NCBI GenBank assembly: GCA_028293725.1
Contig: JAQGOE010000287.1
Location: 1 to 52,783, forward strand
Source: Gammaproteobacteria bacterium
GTDB taxonomy: Bacteria > Pseudomonadota > Gammaproteobacteria > Steroidobacterales > Steroidobacteraceae
Direction of reading: 5' to 3'
DNA length: 52,783 bases
The notes below the pieces were generated by a model. That model was given only the letters and a program-made list of their open reading frames with translations, searched no databases and had not been told where the DNA came from. Shown here piece after piece: positions 43,297 through 52,429 of the stretch. The translations under genes and the position numbers were made by a program. The stretch's first letter is position 1, and each line of letters starts with the position of its first letter.

Positions 43297-46200
43297 GCAG
43301 CACGTGGAATCAGGCGGCGCAGGACCTGTTCATACTCTTCCAGAGTACACGGTTTACTGAGCATGTCATCCATACCAGCAGCTAAGCATGTGTTGCGATA
43401 ACTGACAGCATCGTGTGCCGTGAGCGCGACAATGGGGATGCGGCCGGCAGCTCCAGCCTGCTGGCGAATCAGCGCTGTCGTCGCGAACCCGTCCATTCCC
43501 GGCATGTTCAGATCCATCAGTATGAGATCGAAGCGCTCAGCGGCGTTGCGTGCAATAGCTTCCGGTCCGTCATTGACCCATACGGAAGTGCATCCGAGAA
43601 CGGCCAGATAGCCTTGCGCAACCTCTGCATTGACGGGCTCGTCTTCGACCAGGAGAACATGGCCGCCGAGATTCGGTTGGTCCGCCGTCAACATAGCTGC
43701 GACATCGGCCGCGGAAGGCACTGCTCTGGTGGCGACCGCCAGCGCCTCATACAGGGCCTCGCGCCGGACCGGCTTGAGAACGATGGCTTCGGCCCGCACG
43801 CGACGCTCGAGATGCTCAGCCTGTACCGCAGCCGACGAGGCCACAACGACGAGTGCGGCATGGGGTGCGATCTGGGCTTGCGTATCGAGTAGTTTGGGCT
43901 CACGGTCGGCATCTACGACAATCACATCGTCCTGGCTGCCGATCGGAGGCGGTTCCTCGCCATCAATACACACGGGAGTCAGACCGACAGCTGACACGTG
44001 GCGCGCCAGGGATTCCGCCAGCGCCTGCGTTCGAGTCACGATCCATACGCGCCGCGAAGGCAGTGGCGCCAGCTTCCGCGATGGCTGCTCCGCCCCGACC
44101 TTCAACGGCAAGGTGAGGCGGAATGTGGACCCGACCTGAGGCTGGCTTTCGACACTGATTGAGCCTCTCATCAGGCCCGCAAGCTCGCGGCAGATGGCCA
44201 GCCCCAGGCCGCTGCCGCCGAAACGCCGGCTCGTCGATTCGTCCGCCTGGGTGAAGGGTTGGAAGATCTTGGCGATCGTGGCGGAATCCATCCCGATTCC
44301 CGTGTCGGACACGGAGAAATGGACGGTTGCGGACTGCGCATCGCCCGCTTCGACGTCGGCGCGGACAACAATCGTTCCAGACGGGGTGAACTTGACCGCA
44401 TTGCCGACCAGGTTCATCAGGATCTGCCGCACCCGCAAGGGATCTCCATAGAGATTGCGGGGTTCGTGCGCCGGCGGAGAGGTGATCAGATCGATGTCCT
44501 TGGACTCAGCGGCGCCTGCGAACAGACTCGCGCATTCCTCCACTATGCGTCCAGGCTCAACAGGCACATCTTCGAGCACGATTTTGCCTGCGTTGATCTT
44601 GGACAGGTCGAGGTGGTCGTTGACGATTTGCAGCAGCACCTGTGCCGATGAGTGGATAGTCTCTGTGAGGCGCGCCTGCGTCGATGAAAGATGGGTGCGC
44701 GTGAGCAGCTCCGTGATCCCCACGACGCCGTTCATCGGCGTACGCAGCTCATGACTCATCCGGTCGAGGAAGTCGCTTTTGGCCCGCGCAGCCTCCTCGA
44801 GCTGGCGATTGGTCTCAACCAACTCGCGGGTTCGCAGGGCGACCTCCGATTCCAGGCGCTGCTGCTCCTGGACGACGCGCTCGAAGCGGGTCCGCTGCAG
44901 GCGCGCGCGGTAGGCGACCAGACCAAGAGCCGCGAGCGCGTAAGCGCCGTAGGCCCAGCCGGACTTCCAGGGCGACGTGTCTCTATGCACTCGAATGCGC
45001 AGCGGTTCCCCGGACCAGACTGAGTCGGAGTTGGCGGCTCGAACCTCGAGAAGGTGATCGCCGGCATCGAGATTGGTCAACGTGATCCGGTGTTGAGTGC
45101 CGATGTCGATCCAGCGATCTGTCAATCCCACCATCCGGTAAGCGAGTCGATTACGGCGCGGGGAAGTGAAGTCGAGCACGCCGAAGTCAAGCGACACGAT
45201 GTTGTCGCGATAGCCGAGGGACAGCCGGTCGAGGAGCCAATACGGCGCCGGATCGCGGGCCGGTACGCCCATGACTTCGACCCCTGTGAGAACCAGCCGT
45301 GGCACACGAGCCGTCTCCGTCAGACGTGACGGAGCGAAGAGATTGAATCCGCCCGGGCCGCCAAAGCACAGGCGGCCGTCGCGCAGCCGGATGTAGGCCC
45401 CCGAGTTGAATTCCTCGCCCTGCAGGCCGTTCTCGCGGTGAAAAGTCTTGAGCGTCCCGGCTTGGGGCTCGTAGCGCATCAAGCCCGCCGTCCCGCTGAG
45501 CCAGATGTGGCCGGCGTCGGCCACGACTCCATAGAGCGTGTCGCTCGAGAGCCCCTGCTCGCGCGACATCGTCTGGAAGCGGATCGAATCCGGCGAGTTG
45601 GCTGAACCAACCACGCGGACGAGGCCGCCGCCATCCGTGCCGACCCAGATTCGATCCTCAGCGTCGATCGCGAGCGCATAGACAGTGTTGGCCGACAGCG
45701 TGGCGGGGTTGCCGGGGTCATGCCGAAACACCTTCACAACCGTTCCATCGGCGCGCACCAGATTGAGCCCTCCCCCGTCGGTGCCGATCCACAGGTTGCC
45801 GTTTCGATCCTCGGCAATCGCAGTGACGCTGGGGGCACTGACCGCCCCAGCGCCGAAGGGCACCTGACGCACCAAACCCGTCAACGGGTCGAGAACATTG
45901 ACACCACCGCCATGAGTGCCGATCCACAGTTGCCCGGCGCGCGTCTCGAAAATTGTCATGATGCCCGCCGCGCTCAGGCTGCGGGAATCCCCAGGCCTGA
46001 CCGGTATCGACTGCACCCGGCCATCCGGACCGAGCTTCTTCAGTCCATTCGCCATCGTCCCGATCCACAGGTTTCCCCGACGATCCTGCAGTAGCGACAT
46101 CACTCGCGAATCACCTACGGAGTTGGGGTGCCCCGTCAGGGTGTCCACCGACACCGCCGCGCCGGTATCCGGATCGAACAGGAGTAAACCGCCGCCCACT

Positions 46201-47360
46201 GTTCCAACCCAGACCTTGTTGCCGGGCCCGTCTGTAAATCCGGTGACCAACTTGTCCCGCAGCCACTCGGGCCGATAGCCGCCGAGCTCCCAACTGCGAG
46301 GATTCCATCGGCTGACTCCGCCCGCGCGCGTGCCTATCCACATCAAACCCGTGGCATCGGTGTAGAGGGACATGATGAACGAGTCGCGCAGTGATTCCGA
46401 GTCGCCAGTGTCGTGCCGATGATGACTGAACCGGCCCGAAGCGCGGTCCAACAGGTCCAGCCCGTCCGCAGTCCCTATCCAAAGACGCCCCGACGCGTCC
46501 TCGAGCACAGCCCGCACGTCGTCATCGGCCAGCGAGTCAGGATCATGCGGGTTGTGACGGAAGCTCTCCACAACCCGGCCGTTCCGGTCCAGGCGATTGA
46601 GCCCGCCATCGAAGGTGCCCACCCACACAAAGCCGTCTCGATCCTCGATGACCCGTGAGACATCGTTGCTGCTCAGAGAGCCGGGATCGCCTTTCTCGTG
46701 GCGGATATGTGTGAATGCCCCCTGTTGCGGCTGCCACCGGTCGAGCCCCTGCTCGGTGCCCGCCCAGAGGGTTCCGGAGCGATCGAATGTCAGGGTTTGG
46801 ATCCGGTCGCTGACCAGGGTGTCCGGATTGTCGGCATCGTGCCGCAGGTGTTCGATCCTGCCGGTCGCAGGCTCCAGAATGTCGATTCCCGCATCGCTGG
46901 TTCCGATCCAGACCCGGCCACGCGCGTCCAACACCAGGGCGCGCACTGCATCGCTCGCCAGGGACTGCGGATCCGTTTCGCTGTGCCGAATGATGGTGAA
47001 GCTGTTTGTGTCCCGGTGCCAGCGCGCGACCCCTCCGTCCTTGACCGCGATCCACAGATCACGGTGCGCATCTTCGATCATCTGATAGATGTAGTTCCCG
47101 GACAGGCCACCGTGGGTGGTTGGCAAACGGGCGTAGCGGACCAGCTCATGACCGTCGTAGCGGACGAGACCGTCTTCGGTCGCGAGCCACACGAATCCCT
47201 GCGAGTCCTGCAGTGTCGCGTAAACGGTGCCCTGTGGCAGGCCGTCCGCGGTGGTGAGGTGCTCGAGTACGAGCGGAAACGATTCAGCTGCTGCCGCGGG
47301 CGCGACGAATCCCAGCCACCACAGGAGCGCGGCACTCAGCTGGGCACGGCAGGCTGTCAC
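43260..47360 (-). CDS. two-component propeller hybrid histidine kinase
   Basis: A 1366-residue one-protein sensor system. From the GTG at 47360 a signal peptide (AQLSAALLWWLGFVAPAAAA) leads into a periplasmic double propeller of Reg_prop repeats (WIGTSDAGIDIL, VWVGTFDGGLNRLD, LWIGTDGGGLNLV). A Y_Y_Y domain follows near 735 (NRLAYRMVGLTDRWIDIG) and a transmembrane helix at about 798-817. Then come HisKA with His870 (MSHELRTPMNG), HATPase (DTGIGMD, GGSGLGLAICRELAG), a receiver-like module without the acidic pair (RVWIVTRTQALA) and an intact receiver with Asp1283 (LILMDLNMPGMDG, MLSKPC). Such kinases in Bacteroidetes sense polysaccharide fragments. Upstream in-frame codons to 47504 only read the neighbour's YTW repeat in another frame. 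The GTG overlaps the protease stop by one base. Confidence 0.9.
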   Translation of the reverse strand: MTACRAQLSAALLWWLGFVAPAAAAESFPLVLEHLTTADGLPQGTVYATLQDSQGFVWLATEDGLVRYDGHELVRYARLPTTHGGLSGNYIYQMIEDAHRDLWIAVKDGGVARWHRDTNSFTIIRHSETDPQSLASDAVRALVLDARGRVWIGTSDAGIDILEPATGRIEHLRHDADNPDTLVSDRIQTLTFDRSGTLWAGTEQGLDRWQPQQGAFTHIRHEKGDPGSLSSNDVSRVIEDRDGFVWVGTFDGGLNRLDRNGRVVESFRHNPHDPDSLADDDVRAVLEDASGRLWIGTADGLDLLDRASGRFSHHRHDTGDSESLRDSFIMSLYTDATGLMWIGTRAGGVSRWNPRSWELGGYRPEWLRDKLVTGFTDGPGNKVWVGTVGGGLLLFDPDTGAAVSVDTLTGHPNSVGDSRVMSLLQDRRGNLWIGTMANGLKKLGPDGRVQSIPVRPGDSRSLSAAGIMTIFETRAGQLWIGTHGGGVNVLDPLTGLVRQVPFGAGAVSAPSVTAIAEDRNGNLWIGTDGGGLNLVRADGTVVKVFRHDPGNPATLSANTVYALAIDAEDRIWVGTDGGGLVRVVGSANSPDSIRFQTMSREQGLSSDTLYGVVADAGHIWLSGTAGLMRYEPQAGTLKTFHRENGLQGEEFNSGAYIRLRDGRLCFGGPGGFNLFAPSRLTETARVPRLVLTGVEVMGVPARDPAPYWLLDRLSLGYRDNIVSLDFGVLDFTSPRRNRLAYRMVGLTDRWIDIGTQHRITLTNLDAGDHLLEVRAANSDSVWSGEPLRIRVHRDTSPWKSGWAYGAYALAALGLVAYRARLQRTRFERVVQEQQRLESEVALRTRELVETNRQLEEAARAKSDFLDRMSHELRTPMNGVVGITELLTRTHLSSTQARLTETIHSSAQVLLQIVNDHLDLSKINAGKIVLEDVPVEPGRIVEECASLFAGAAESKDIDLITSPPAHEPRNLYGDPLRVRQILMNLVGNAVKFTPSGTIVVRADVEAGDAQSATVHFSVSDTGIGMDSATIAKIFQPFTQADESTSRRFGGSGLGLAICRELAGLMRGSISVESQPQVGSTFRLTLPLKVGAEQPSRKLAPLPSRRVWIVTRTQALAESLARHVSAVGLTPVCIDGEEPPPIGSQDDVIVVDADREPKLLDTQAQIAPHAALVVVASSAAVQAEHLERRVRAEAIVLKPVRREALYEALAVATRAVPSAADVAAMLTADQPNLGGHVLLVEDEPVNAEVAQGYLAVLGCTSVWVNDGPEAIARNAAERFDLILMDLNMPGMDGFATTALIRQQAGAAGRIPIVALTAHDAVSYRNTCLAAGMDDMLSKPCTLEEYEQVLRRLIPRAAQERASSARSVG

Positions 47361-49297
47361 TATTGGTTTGGAACCCAGGACACGATAGAAGCCGGTGACG
47401 TTCCGGGTGCCCCGTGAGAGTCGGTCCACCACGGCAGATCCTTGGCCCACGTGTAACATTTGGCCCAGGTGTAACCCTTCGCCCAGGTATATCCCTGCGC
47501 CCACGTGTAGCCCTTCGCCCAGGTGTAGCCCCCAGCCCAGGTATAGGCCTCAGACCAGGTATAGCCCTGACCCCAGGTATACCCTTGCGACCACGTATAG
47601 CCATCCCCAGCGAGCGGATCGGACCAGGTCGAGCCGCCCTCGAGGTCCATAATGTAGTAGTTGCCGTTCTCGTCCTGATTGGCTGGCCCGCCGAAGTGCC
47701 GTGTGCCGGCCAGATCGGCGTTGATATCGAGCCCCTGGTTCGCGCAGCCCGTGGCGGAGCTGTTCACTGCTGCAGGCGCATTGATGAGACCCGCACCTTG
47801 TTGGAAAACGCTGTAAGCCAGACTCCCGCCCGAAGTCACAGCCGGGCGGGTCGATGCCAACAGACGGCACTTGACAGCATCCGGGGTGAGGCCTGGATCG
47901 CTCTGCAACATGAGCGCAACGACGCCCGAGGTGACGGCCGCGGCCTGCGACGTCCCCGACATCGTGAACATCTGCTCGCCCGGGCTCATCGAGTCGGGAT
48001 CGATATTGGCCAGGTAGCTGTCCCTGGGCATCGATGCCGCCATGTGACCACCCGGCGCGACCAGCTCGGGTTTCACAAAACCTTCGAATGTCGGACCCGC
48101 CGAGGAGAATGAGGCGAGCCGGTCGTCGGTACCGTCGTAGGGAGTGTAGTTGTCCGTCAGGGCGCCGGCGGTAATGACGTAGGGCACATTGCCCGGAACA
48201 TCGATCGTCATCGCGCTCGGGCCTTCGTTACCCGCCGCGGCTACGACGACGATACCCACCCGCCACGCCGCCATGACGGCCTGATTGACCGGATCGTCCC
48301 AATAGTAGGACTGGGGCTGCGCGCCGAACGACAGGTTCACGACGCGGATGTTGTATCTCTCGCGATTCGCAACAATCCAATTCAGCCCGGCTATGACATC
48401 CGTGTAGCGGCCGCCGCCGGTGTCGTCGAAGGCGCGAACGATCACGAGGTTGGCCTGCGGTGCTATGCCGGAGTAGCTGAGTGAAACGTTTTGCGCGCCT
48501 CCCGCCGCTATGGATGTCACATGCGTTCCATGCCCAAAGGGATCGCTCTGGACGGCGGCCGAGCCGCCGTTGACGACATCGATGCTCGCCAGGACCCGGG
48601 ATCCGAAATTCTGGCTGGGATCCTGCCATAGCCCCGAGTCCAGCACTGCGATCGTCACACCTGCGCCAGTGATTCCGCTGCGCTGCAGTGAGTCCGCGCC
48701 TACCAGTCGCGGGTAGGCAGTCTCGTAAAGCAGGCTCGGAGAGCCGACGCCGGTGCCATCCTGGAGCGTCATGTTGGCGCTGACAGAGGTGACGAGGGGA
48801 GCTATCAACGGTGTGACGACAGGCGATGCGAGTGGCGTCACCAGCGTAAGAACCGGATTGGTTACGGGTGCGGCGACCTGAGTGACGGGAGTAACGATCG
48901 GTGTTGCGGTCGTGACGACCGGAGCGGCGACGGCACCAACAGTGGACACGACCGAGTTTACTACTGAGCCGAGCAGGGAGCCCAAGGATCGGCTGGACAG
49001 CATCCGATCCCGGAAGACGTGTACGCCAGCCGTGTTGCGCAAACGGTCGGCCTGCTCCGCGGTGAGATACGCGGACACCGCGTGAATGATTTCGAATTCC
49101 CGATCCACCTTCGCGTTGACGCGTCGCAAACTCTGTTCGGAGGCGCTCAGCGTTGAAGCCTGGACGAGATAAAGTGAAGGGGTAGTGGTGGGCTCGCTCT
49201 CGAGCGCGGTCGAGCCGGGTGGGGCCGCAGCGGACGCGATTGTGATCGAAAGCAGCGCGACCGAGACTGAGTGAATCAGGTAATTCGCTCGCATCAT
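47360..49297 (-). CDS. secreted subtilisin-like (S8) serine protease with C-terminal YTW repeats
   Basis: A 645-residue secreted protease. After a signal peptide (about 1-25) comes an I9-like propeptide (41-99, SLYLVQASTLSASEQSLRRV) and a Val/Thr/Pro-rich low-complexity stretch (110-172). The S8 domain carries Asp220 (VLDSG), His256 (GHGTHV), Asn357 (AAGNEG) and Ser450 (MSGTSQAAA), so it should be active. The domain ends near 525. A Gly/Asp-rich linker precedes nine hexapeptides YTWxxG/x, and the last 25 residues hold two Trp. The tail is unlike known secretion signals I can name and may bind envelope or matrix. The tandem ATGs at 49297/49294 follow ACAAGG. Coupling to the sensor kinase by a TAGTG overlap suggests the two act together. 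Confidence 0.88.
   Translation of the reverse strand: MMRANYLIHSVSVALLSITIASAAAPPGSTALESEPTTTPSLYLVQASTLSASEQSLRRVNAKVDREFEIIHAVSAYLTAEQADRLRNTAGVHVFRDRMLSSRSLGSLLGSVVNSVVSTVGAVAAPVVTTATPIVTPVTQVAAPVTNPVLTLVTPLASPVVTPLIAPLVTSVSANMTLQDGTGVGSPSLLYETAYPRLVGADSLQRSGITGAGVTIAVLDSGLWQDPSQNFGSRVLASIDVVNGGSAAVQSDPFGHGTHVTSIAAGGAQNVSLSYSGIAPQANLVIVRAFDDTGGGRYTDVIAGLNWIVANRERYNIRVVNLSFGAQPQSYYWDDPVNQAVMAAWRVGIVVVAAAGNEGPSAMTIDVPGNVPYVITAGALTDNYTPYDGTDDRLASFSSAGPTFEGFVKPELVAPGGHMAASMPRDSYLANIDPDSMSPGEQMFTMSGTSQAAAVTSGVVALMLQSDPGLTPDAVKCRLLASTRPAVTSGGSLAYSVFQQGAGLINAPAAVNSSATGCANQGLDINADLAGTRHFGGPANQDENGNYYIMDLEGGSTWSDPLAGDGYTWSQGYTWGQGYTWSEAYTWAGGYTWAKGYTWAQGYTWAKGYTWAKCYTWAKDLPWWTDSHGAPGTSPASIVSWVPNQ
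47438..47599 (-). repeat. nine tandem 18-base repeats encoding YTW hexapeptides
   Basis: Nine consecutive 18-base units encode YTWSQG, YTWGQG, YTWSEA, YTWAGG, YTWAKG, YTWAQG, YTWAKG, YTWAKC and YTWAKD. The Tyr-Thr-Trp core never varies, whereas the last three residues do. The codons for the core vary between units (TAT/TAC, ACG/ACC), which argues for selection on the protein and not for recent DNA duplication. Confidence 0.92.
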
Positions 49298-49778
49298 TCC
49301 TTGTCCGTTGAGCGGATTTCTCCCTGACGCCATTTGACGACAGAGGCTTGGCTGCGACCTTCAAACCGGCCCCACTCGTGCCGAAGGTTTTCGACGGACG
49401 TAACATAATGGCGCTGTCAACTCGAACGCGCCCGTCACAGCACAGATGGATGCTCGCTCGCTAGCCGGGAAGGACTATGGCAGCGCATCTCGGCGGAAGC
49501 AACTCTTGCTCAAGCAGTGCGGACGCCTTCATCTCGTGGAGTAGTTCGAGGCGTCCATCGCAGCGTCGAGGATAGCTGCGGCGCACAAGACAATGGCCAT
49601 GCACCGGACAAACGCGAGCGGCGTGACCGGGTGACGTCGAGCTACAGACGCTTTACCAACTCCGGCAGCATAGCTCCAGCGGTGCAGCGGAAGTTGTAGG
49701 AGACGTGCTCATCCCAGCTCGAGCCGCCCGGGTTGACTTGAACATTTGAGTGACTAGTTTCAGCCGGGGCGCCTTGTG
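49298..49778. other. intergenic stretch with a minus-strand coding remnant
   Basis: About 480 bases without a complete gene. On the minus strand at about 49642-49745 a frame ending in TAG reads QVNPGGSSWDEHVSYNFR and then ends MLPELVKRL. It looks like the genuine C-terminus of a protein whose upstream part is gone. Nothing recognisable lies in 49298-49640 apart from the upstream region of the protease. Confidence 0.4.
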
Positions 49779-50422
49779 TTGGAGGTCGCGGATTGCTACG
49801 TGCGCGGCATTTGGCGCTGCGCGCAGGGCCTTCATACGCCGCCATTCGTACCAGCCCCAACGCTATCCCCGGCGTCTGGCGGGACTCGTGCTGGCGGGCA
49901 CGGCCTCGAGCGCGAAGTCGGTCAATGCGGACTTTCGAAGAATACGTCGGGCGACGAAGGCGGCCTTGCGAGCGCGGCTCGATGCTCATGAAAGGATGGG
50001 CATTTTTCAGCACAACGGGGAGTACAAGCCTGCGTATGCGGCACTTTCCGCACGTGCTCTTGCTCCCTTCACGTATGCAAAGCGGCCGCCGGCGCGATTT
50101 AAAAAAACCCGCTGCCGTAGCAATGGAGGTCTTGCGGGAGATGTGGGTGCGGCGCTCGGACTTCCGGATCGATGGGAATCTCAGGGGTTTCGATTTCACC
50201 GCGCAACTCTCGCGGGTGAAGGCGCCCTCTCTGGTTGTGATCGGCGATCGCGACTTGGTGACGACCACGTCGGCGCAGTTGAGTCGGACTTCCTTGCCGC
50301 GAGCGACCCTGGTGGTCATGGCCGAGTGCGCCCACATGATGTTTGTCGATCAAACCGTGAGTTTCAATCACCTTCTTGACGGCTTTCTGCAGCATTGCGC
50401 ATTGTTGGAGCGGCGTTCGTAA
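49779..50422 (+). pseudogene. broken alpha/beta hydrolase (proline iminopeptidase-like)
   Basis: Pieces of one alpha/beta hydrolase lie in different frames. Frame 2 from 49781 reads GGRGLLRARHLALR, resembling the region after the nucleophile elbow. Frame 1 from 49861 reads RYPRRLAGLVLAGTASSAKS and continues to about 50100. Frame 2 then resumes after a run of seven A (50101-50107) with MEVLREMWVRRSDF, LSRVKAPSLVVIGDRDLVTT and the catalytic-His-like AECAHMMF. It ends at TAA 50422. The N-terminal lid and the elbow itself are missing, so the gene is dead even if the A-run were corrected. It ends 17 bases before the truncated Xaa-Pro peptidase gene, which suggests a former peptidase operon. Confidence 0.72.
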
Positions 50423-50439
50423 GCCGCACCGAGGAAAGC

Positions 50440-51108
50440 ATGTTTTTCACCCGAGATGAATATATCGAGCGCTGGAACAAGGTCTCGACGGCCATGGCGG
50501 CGCAAGGCTACGAGACGCTGCTCGTATGGCAGCGTGGTGCGGGCATCTTTGACCGCATCGGTGATGTCTACTGGCTCACGAACTTTGTGATGAACGGCAC
50601 AGGGCAGGACCCGGCCAGTGAAGAGATCGGCGCGCCATACACGTTCTCAGCTGTTGTGATCCGTAGCGGTCGCGAGCCGGAGTTGCATGTGGGGCTGCCG
50701 GCGTCCGACTTGGATCTCTCGCAGGTGGTCTGCGGCAAAGTGGTCAGCCATCCCCAGAACCTCGTGACCGGCCTCGCGGAGTACCTGCGCGCGCAGGGCA
50801 TTGAGGGCCGCGTGGCGTTGGTGGGTGATGACATTCTTCCCGGGATGTATGACCGGCTGTTGCGCCGTCACACGCCTCAGATCGAGTGGTTCTCCGATGA
50901 GACTTTCCTGCTGGGTCCTCAGTTGATCAAGAGTGCCCGTGAGCTCGAGGCCTTCCGACACGCGGGAGATATCGTGACGCGAGCGCCAAATGCGGTGCCT
51001 GCCGACAACAACAACGAGGCGAGGACCGTCGGCGCCCTGAAGACACGGCTGAATCTCATTGGAGTCCACACATTCGGCAATCTGGGAGTCAGGACTAAAG
51101 GGCCATAG
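50440..51108 (+). pseudogene. truncated Xaa-Pro peptidase/creatinase-type (M24), N-terminal domain only
   Basis: A 222-residue frame that begins MFFTRDEYIERWNKVSTAMA, the usual start of M24B proteins, and contains the full creatinase N-terminal domain (ETLLVWQRGAGIFDRIGDVY, VVIRSGREPELHVGLPASD, EGRVALVGDDILPGMYDRLL). It reaches the linker KSARELEAFRHAGDIVTRA and then loses all family resemblance within about 40 residues before a stop. The catalytic pita-bread domain with the metal ligands, another 200 or so residues, is absent. A strong GAGGAAA ribosome site remains, so a non-catalytic N-domain could still be made. Loss by a downstream deletion or rearrangement at about 50985 is likely. Confidence 0.75.
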
Positions 51109-52429
51109 TACGTCGAGCCCCCGAAACCAACGAGGGCATGATACCGCCATGGCGCAAGACAGTGTAATGCCCGCAGCTTACGAGACTTCGGCACTCGAGC
51201 GCCCAACTAATATCCCAACTTCGCGAAGTTTCGCGGCTATTGAGTGTCATCTACTCTACTTGTGTGACAGCGGAGCTTGCGCTGGAGGGTCAGAAATGCC
51301 GATCGGGATCGCGACATCCTCACCGCGTTGCGGATGCATGTCTCCGAGCCTGTCAGTCGCCAGGTTGAGAAGCTGGATTTGCTCGTCGCCGAATTGGCAG
51401 GAACAGCGCAGGAAGTACGTCGATGAAACGCCTGTTCCCGCGTCACTCGGGGCATCGAGAGACGCAAGGAGCGACGGCGCCCCATTTGGCTGTGCCGGAG
51501 GGATCGCGACAGCATTGGTTTGGCCGATTGCAGGAGCCGGGTCGCCACACCGCGTTCTTCGCATCGACCGCCGCTGGTTGTTCGGCACGTCCGGTCGTGG
51601 CGCCTCTACTTGCTGGCCGGCGCATGATGTTTCGCCAAAAGTAGGTGGCCCTCTGATGCGGGGACAAGCTGCTGGCCAAGTCGCAAGGTATCCTTGTCGA
51701 TCGATATCCCGAATGTCGGCACCAAGAATTGCTGCCGTCACTCCAAACGCAAATGCGAGGACGGCCGAACAGGGCGCGCCCAGGTGCGACAAGTAAACCC
51801 GGGTGAGCCACAGGGATGCCACACGAGGGGTCCGGAGCGGCTATCCCTGAAGCCGGCGGCTCGTGGAACCGCCTCACTGGACATGCCTACGATGACGCAA
51901 CAACGCATGTGTCGAATTCATTTACAACCGGTTAAAGCCAGATTAGCCAGCATGTTGAACGGTTTGGGGCCGCCGGGACTGTATGACGAGCGCCGCTCCG
52001 ACCGTCAACGTGTCGATGATCTTGACACCGCCCGCCCGTTGACCGGTTCCAGACCTGACAGCGACTCGCGGCAGCCGCCGCAACTGCGGCGAAAAGGGCG
52101 CATAACGGGCATTGCGTCACACTTGAACTACGCCCCGGATATAACATGTCACATCGAATGGGGCGCCGGGGACTATGGCACGGCCATTGCAAATATAACT
52201 AGCAGAGAGGGCCGAAACCGGTCCCGAAAGGTGAAGTAAGAAAGGTTGGTATTCAAAGAAAGCATGGGTTCGGAACAGCTGGATGCGAAACCGGACACCA
52301 AAGCCATCGAATAATAAAAACGAGACGCTCCTCCACACACAAGCAAACTACCGAACGCCCGGATTAAAAACCCGGGCGATTTCTTTAGTGCATTCGGTGA
52401 GCGTCCCAGGTGCATAGGCGCATGCGGGC
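51109..52429. other. 1.3-kb region with no convincing gene; decayed sequence
   Basis: No frame in this stretch reads like a complete protein on either strand. One plausible remnant is on the plus strand at 51268-51426: RDRDILTALRMHVSEPVSRQ then VEKLDLLVAELAGTAQEVRR and TGA. It has a helical, leucine-spaced look, and its stop overlaps an ATG (ATGA), as in an operon. What follows from that ATG (MKRLFPRHSG) decays quickly. A 10-base palindrome CTTCGCGAAG lies near 51220. The rest holds only short chance frames, with lower GC than neighbouring genes from about 52200 onward. Confidence 0.5.
52356..52386 (+). terminator. intrinsic terminator
   Basis: CGCCCGG (52356-52362) pairs perfectly with CCGGGCG (52372-52378) across an A-rich loop, followed by ATTTCTTT. 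It is the best Rho-independent terminator in the window, yet no complete gene lies just upstream on this strand, so it may be a relic of a lost gene. Confidence 0.65.

Noticed and set aside
47361..47504. N-terminal extension of the hybrid kinase (start at 47504)
   Set aside because: The extra residues are the YTW repeat read in another frame; the signal peptide begins right at the GTG at 47360.
47438..47599. CRISPR-like array because of regular short repeats
   Set aside because: The units are 18 bases with no spacers and encode a perfect in-frame hexapeptide series in a protease.
49642..50337. 231-codon minus-strand frame as a full gene
   Set aside because: Only its last 30 or so residues look protein-like; the rest is antisense to the hydrolase pseudogene.
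52264..52314. 16-residue frame MGSEQLDAKPDTKAIE before the terminator
   Set aside because: Protein-like but very short, without a ribosome site; could be the tail of a lost gene but cannot be supported.
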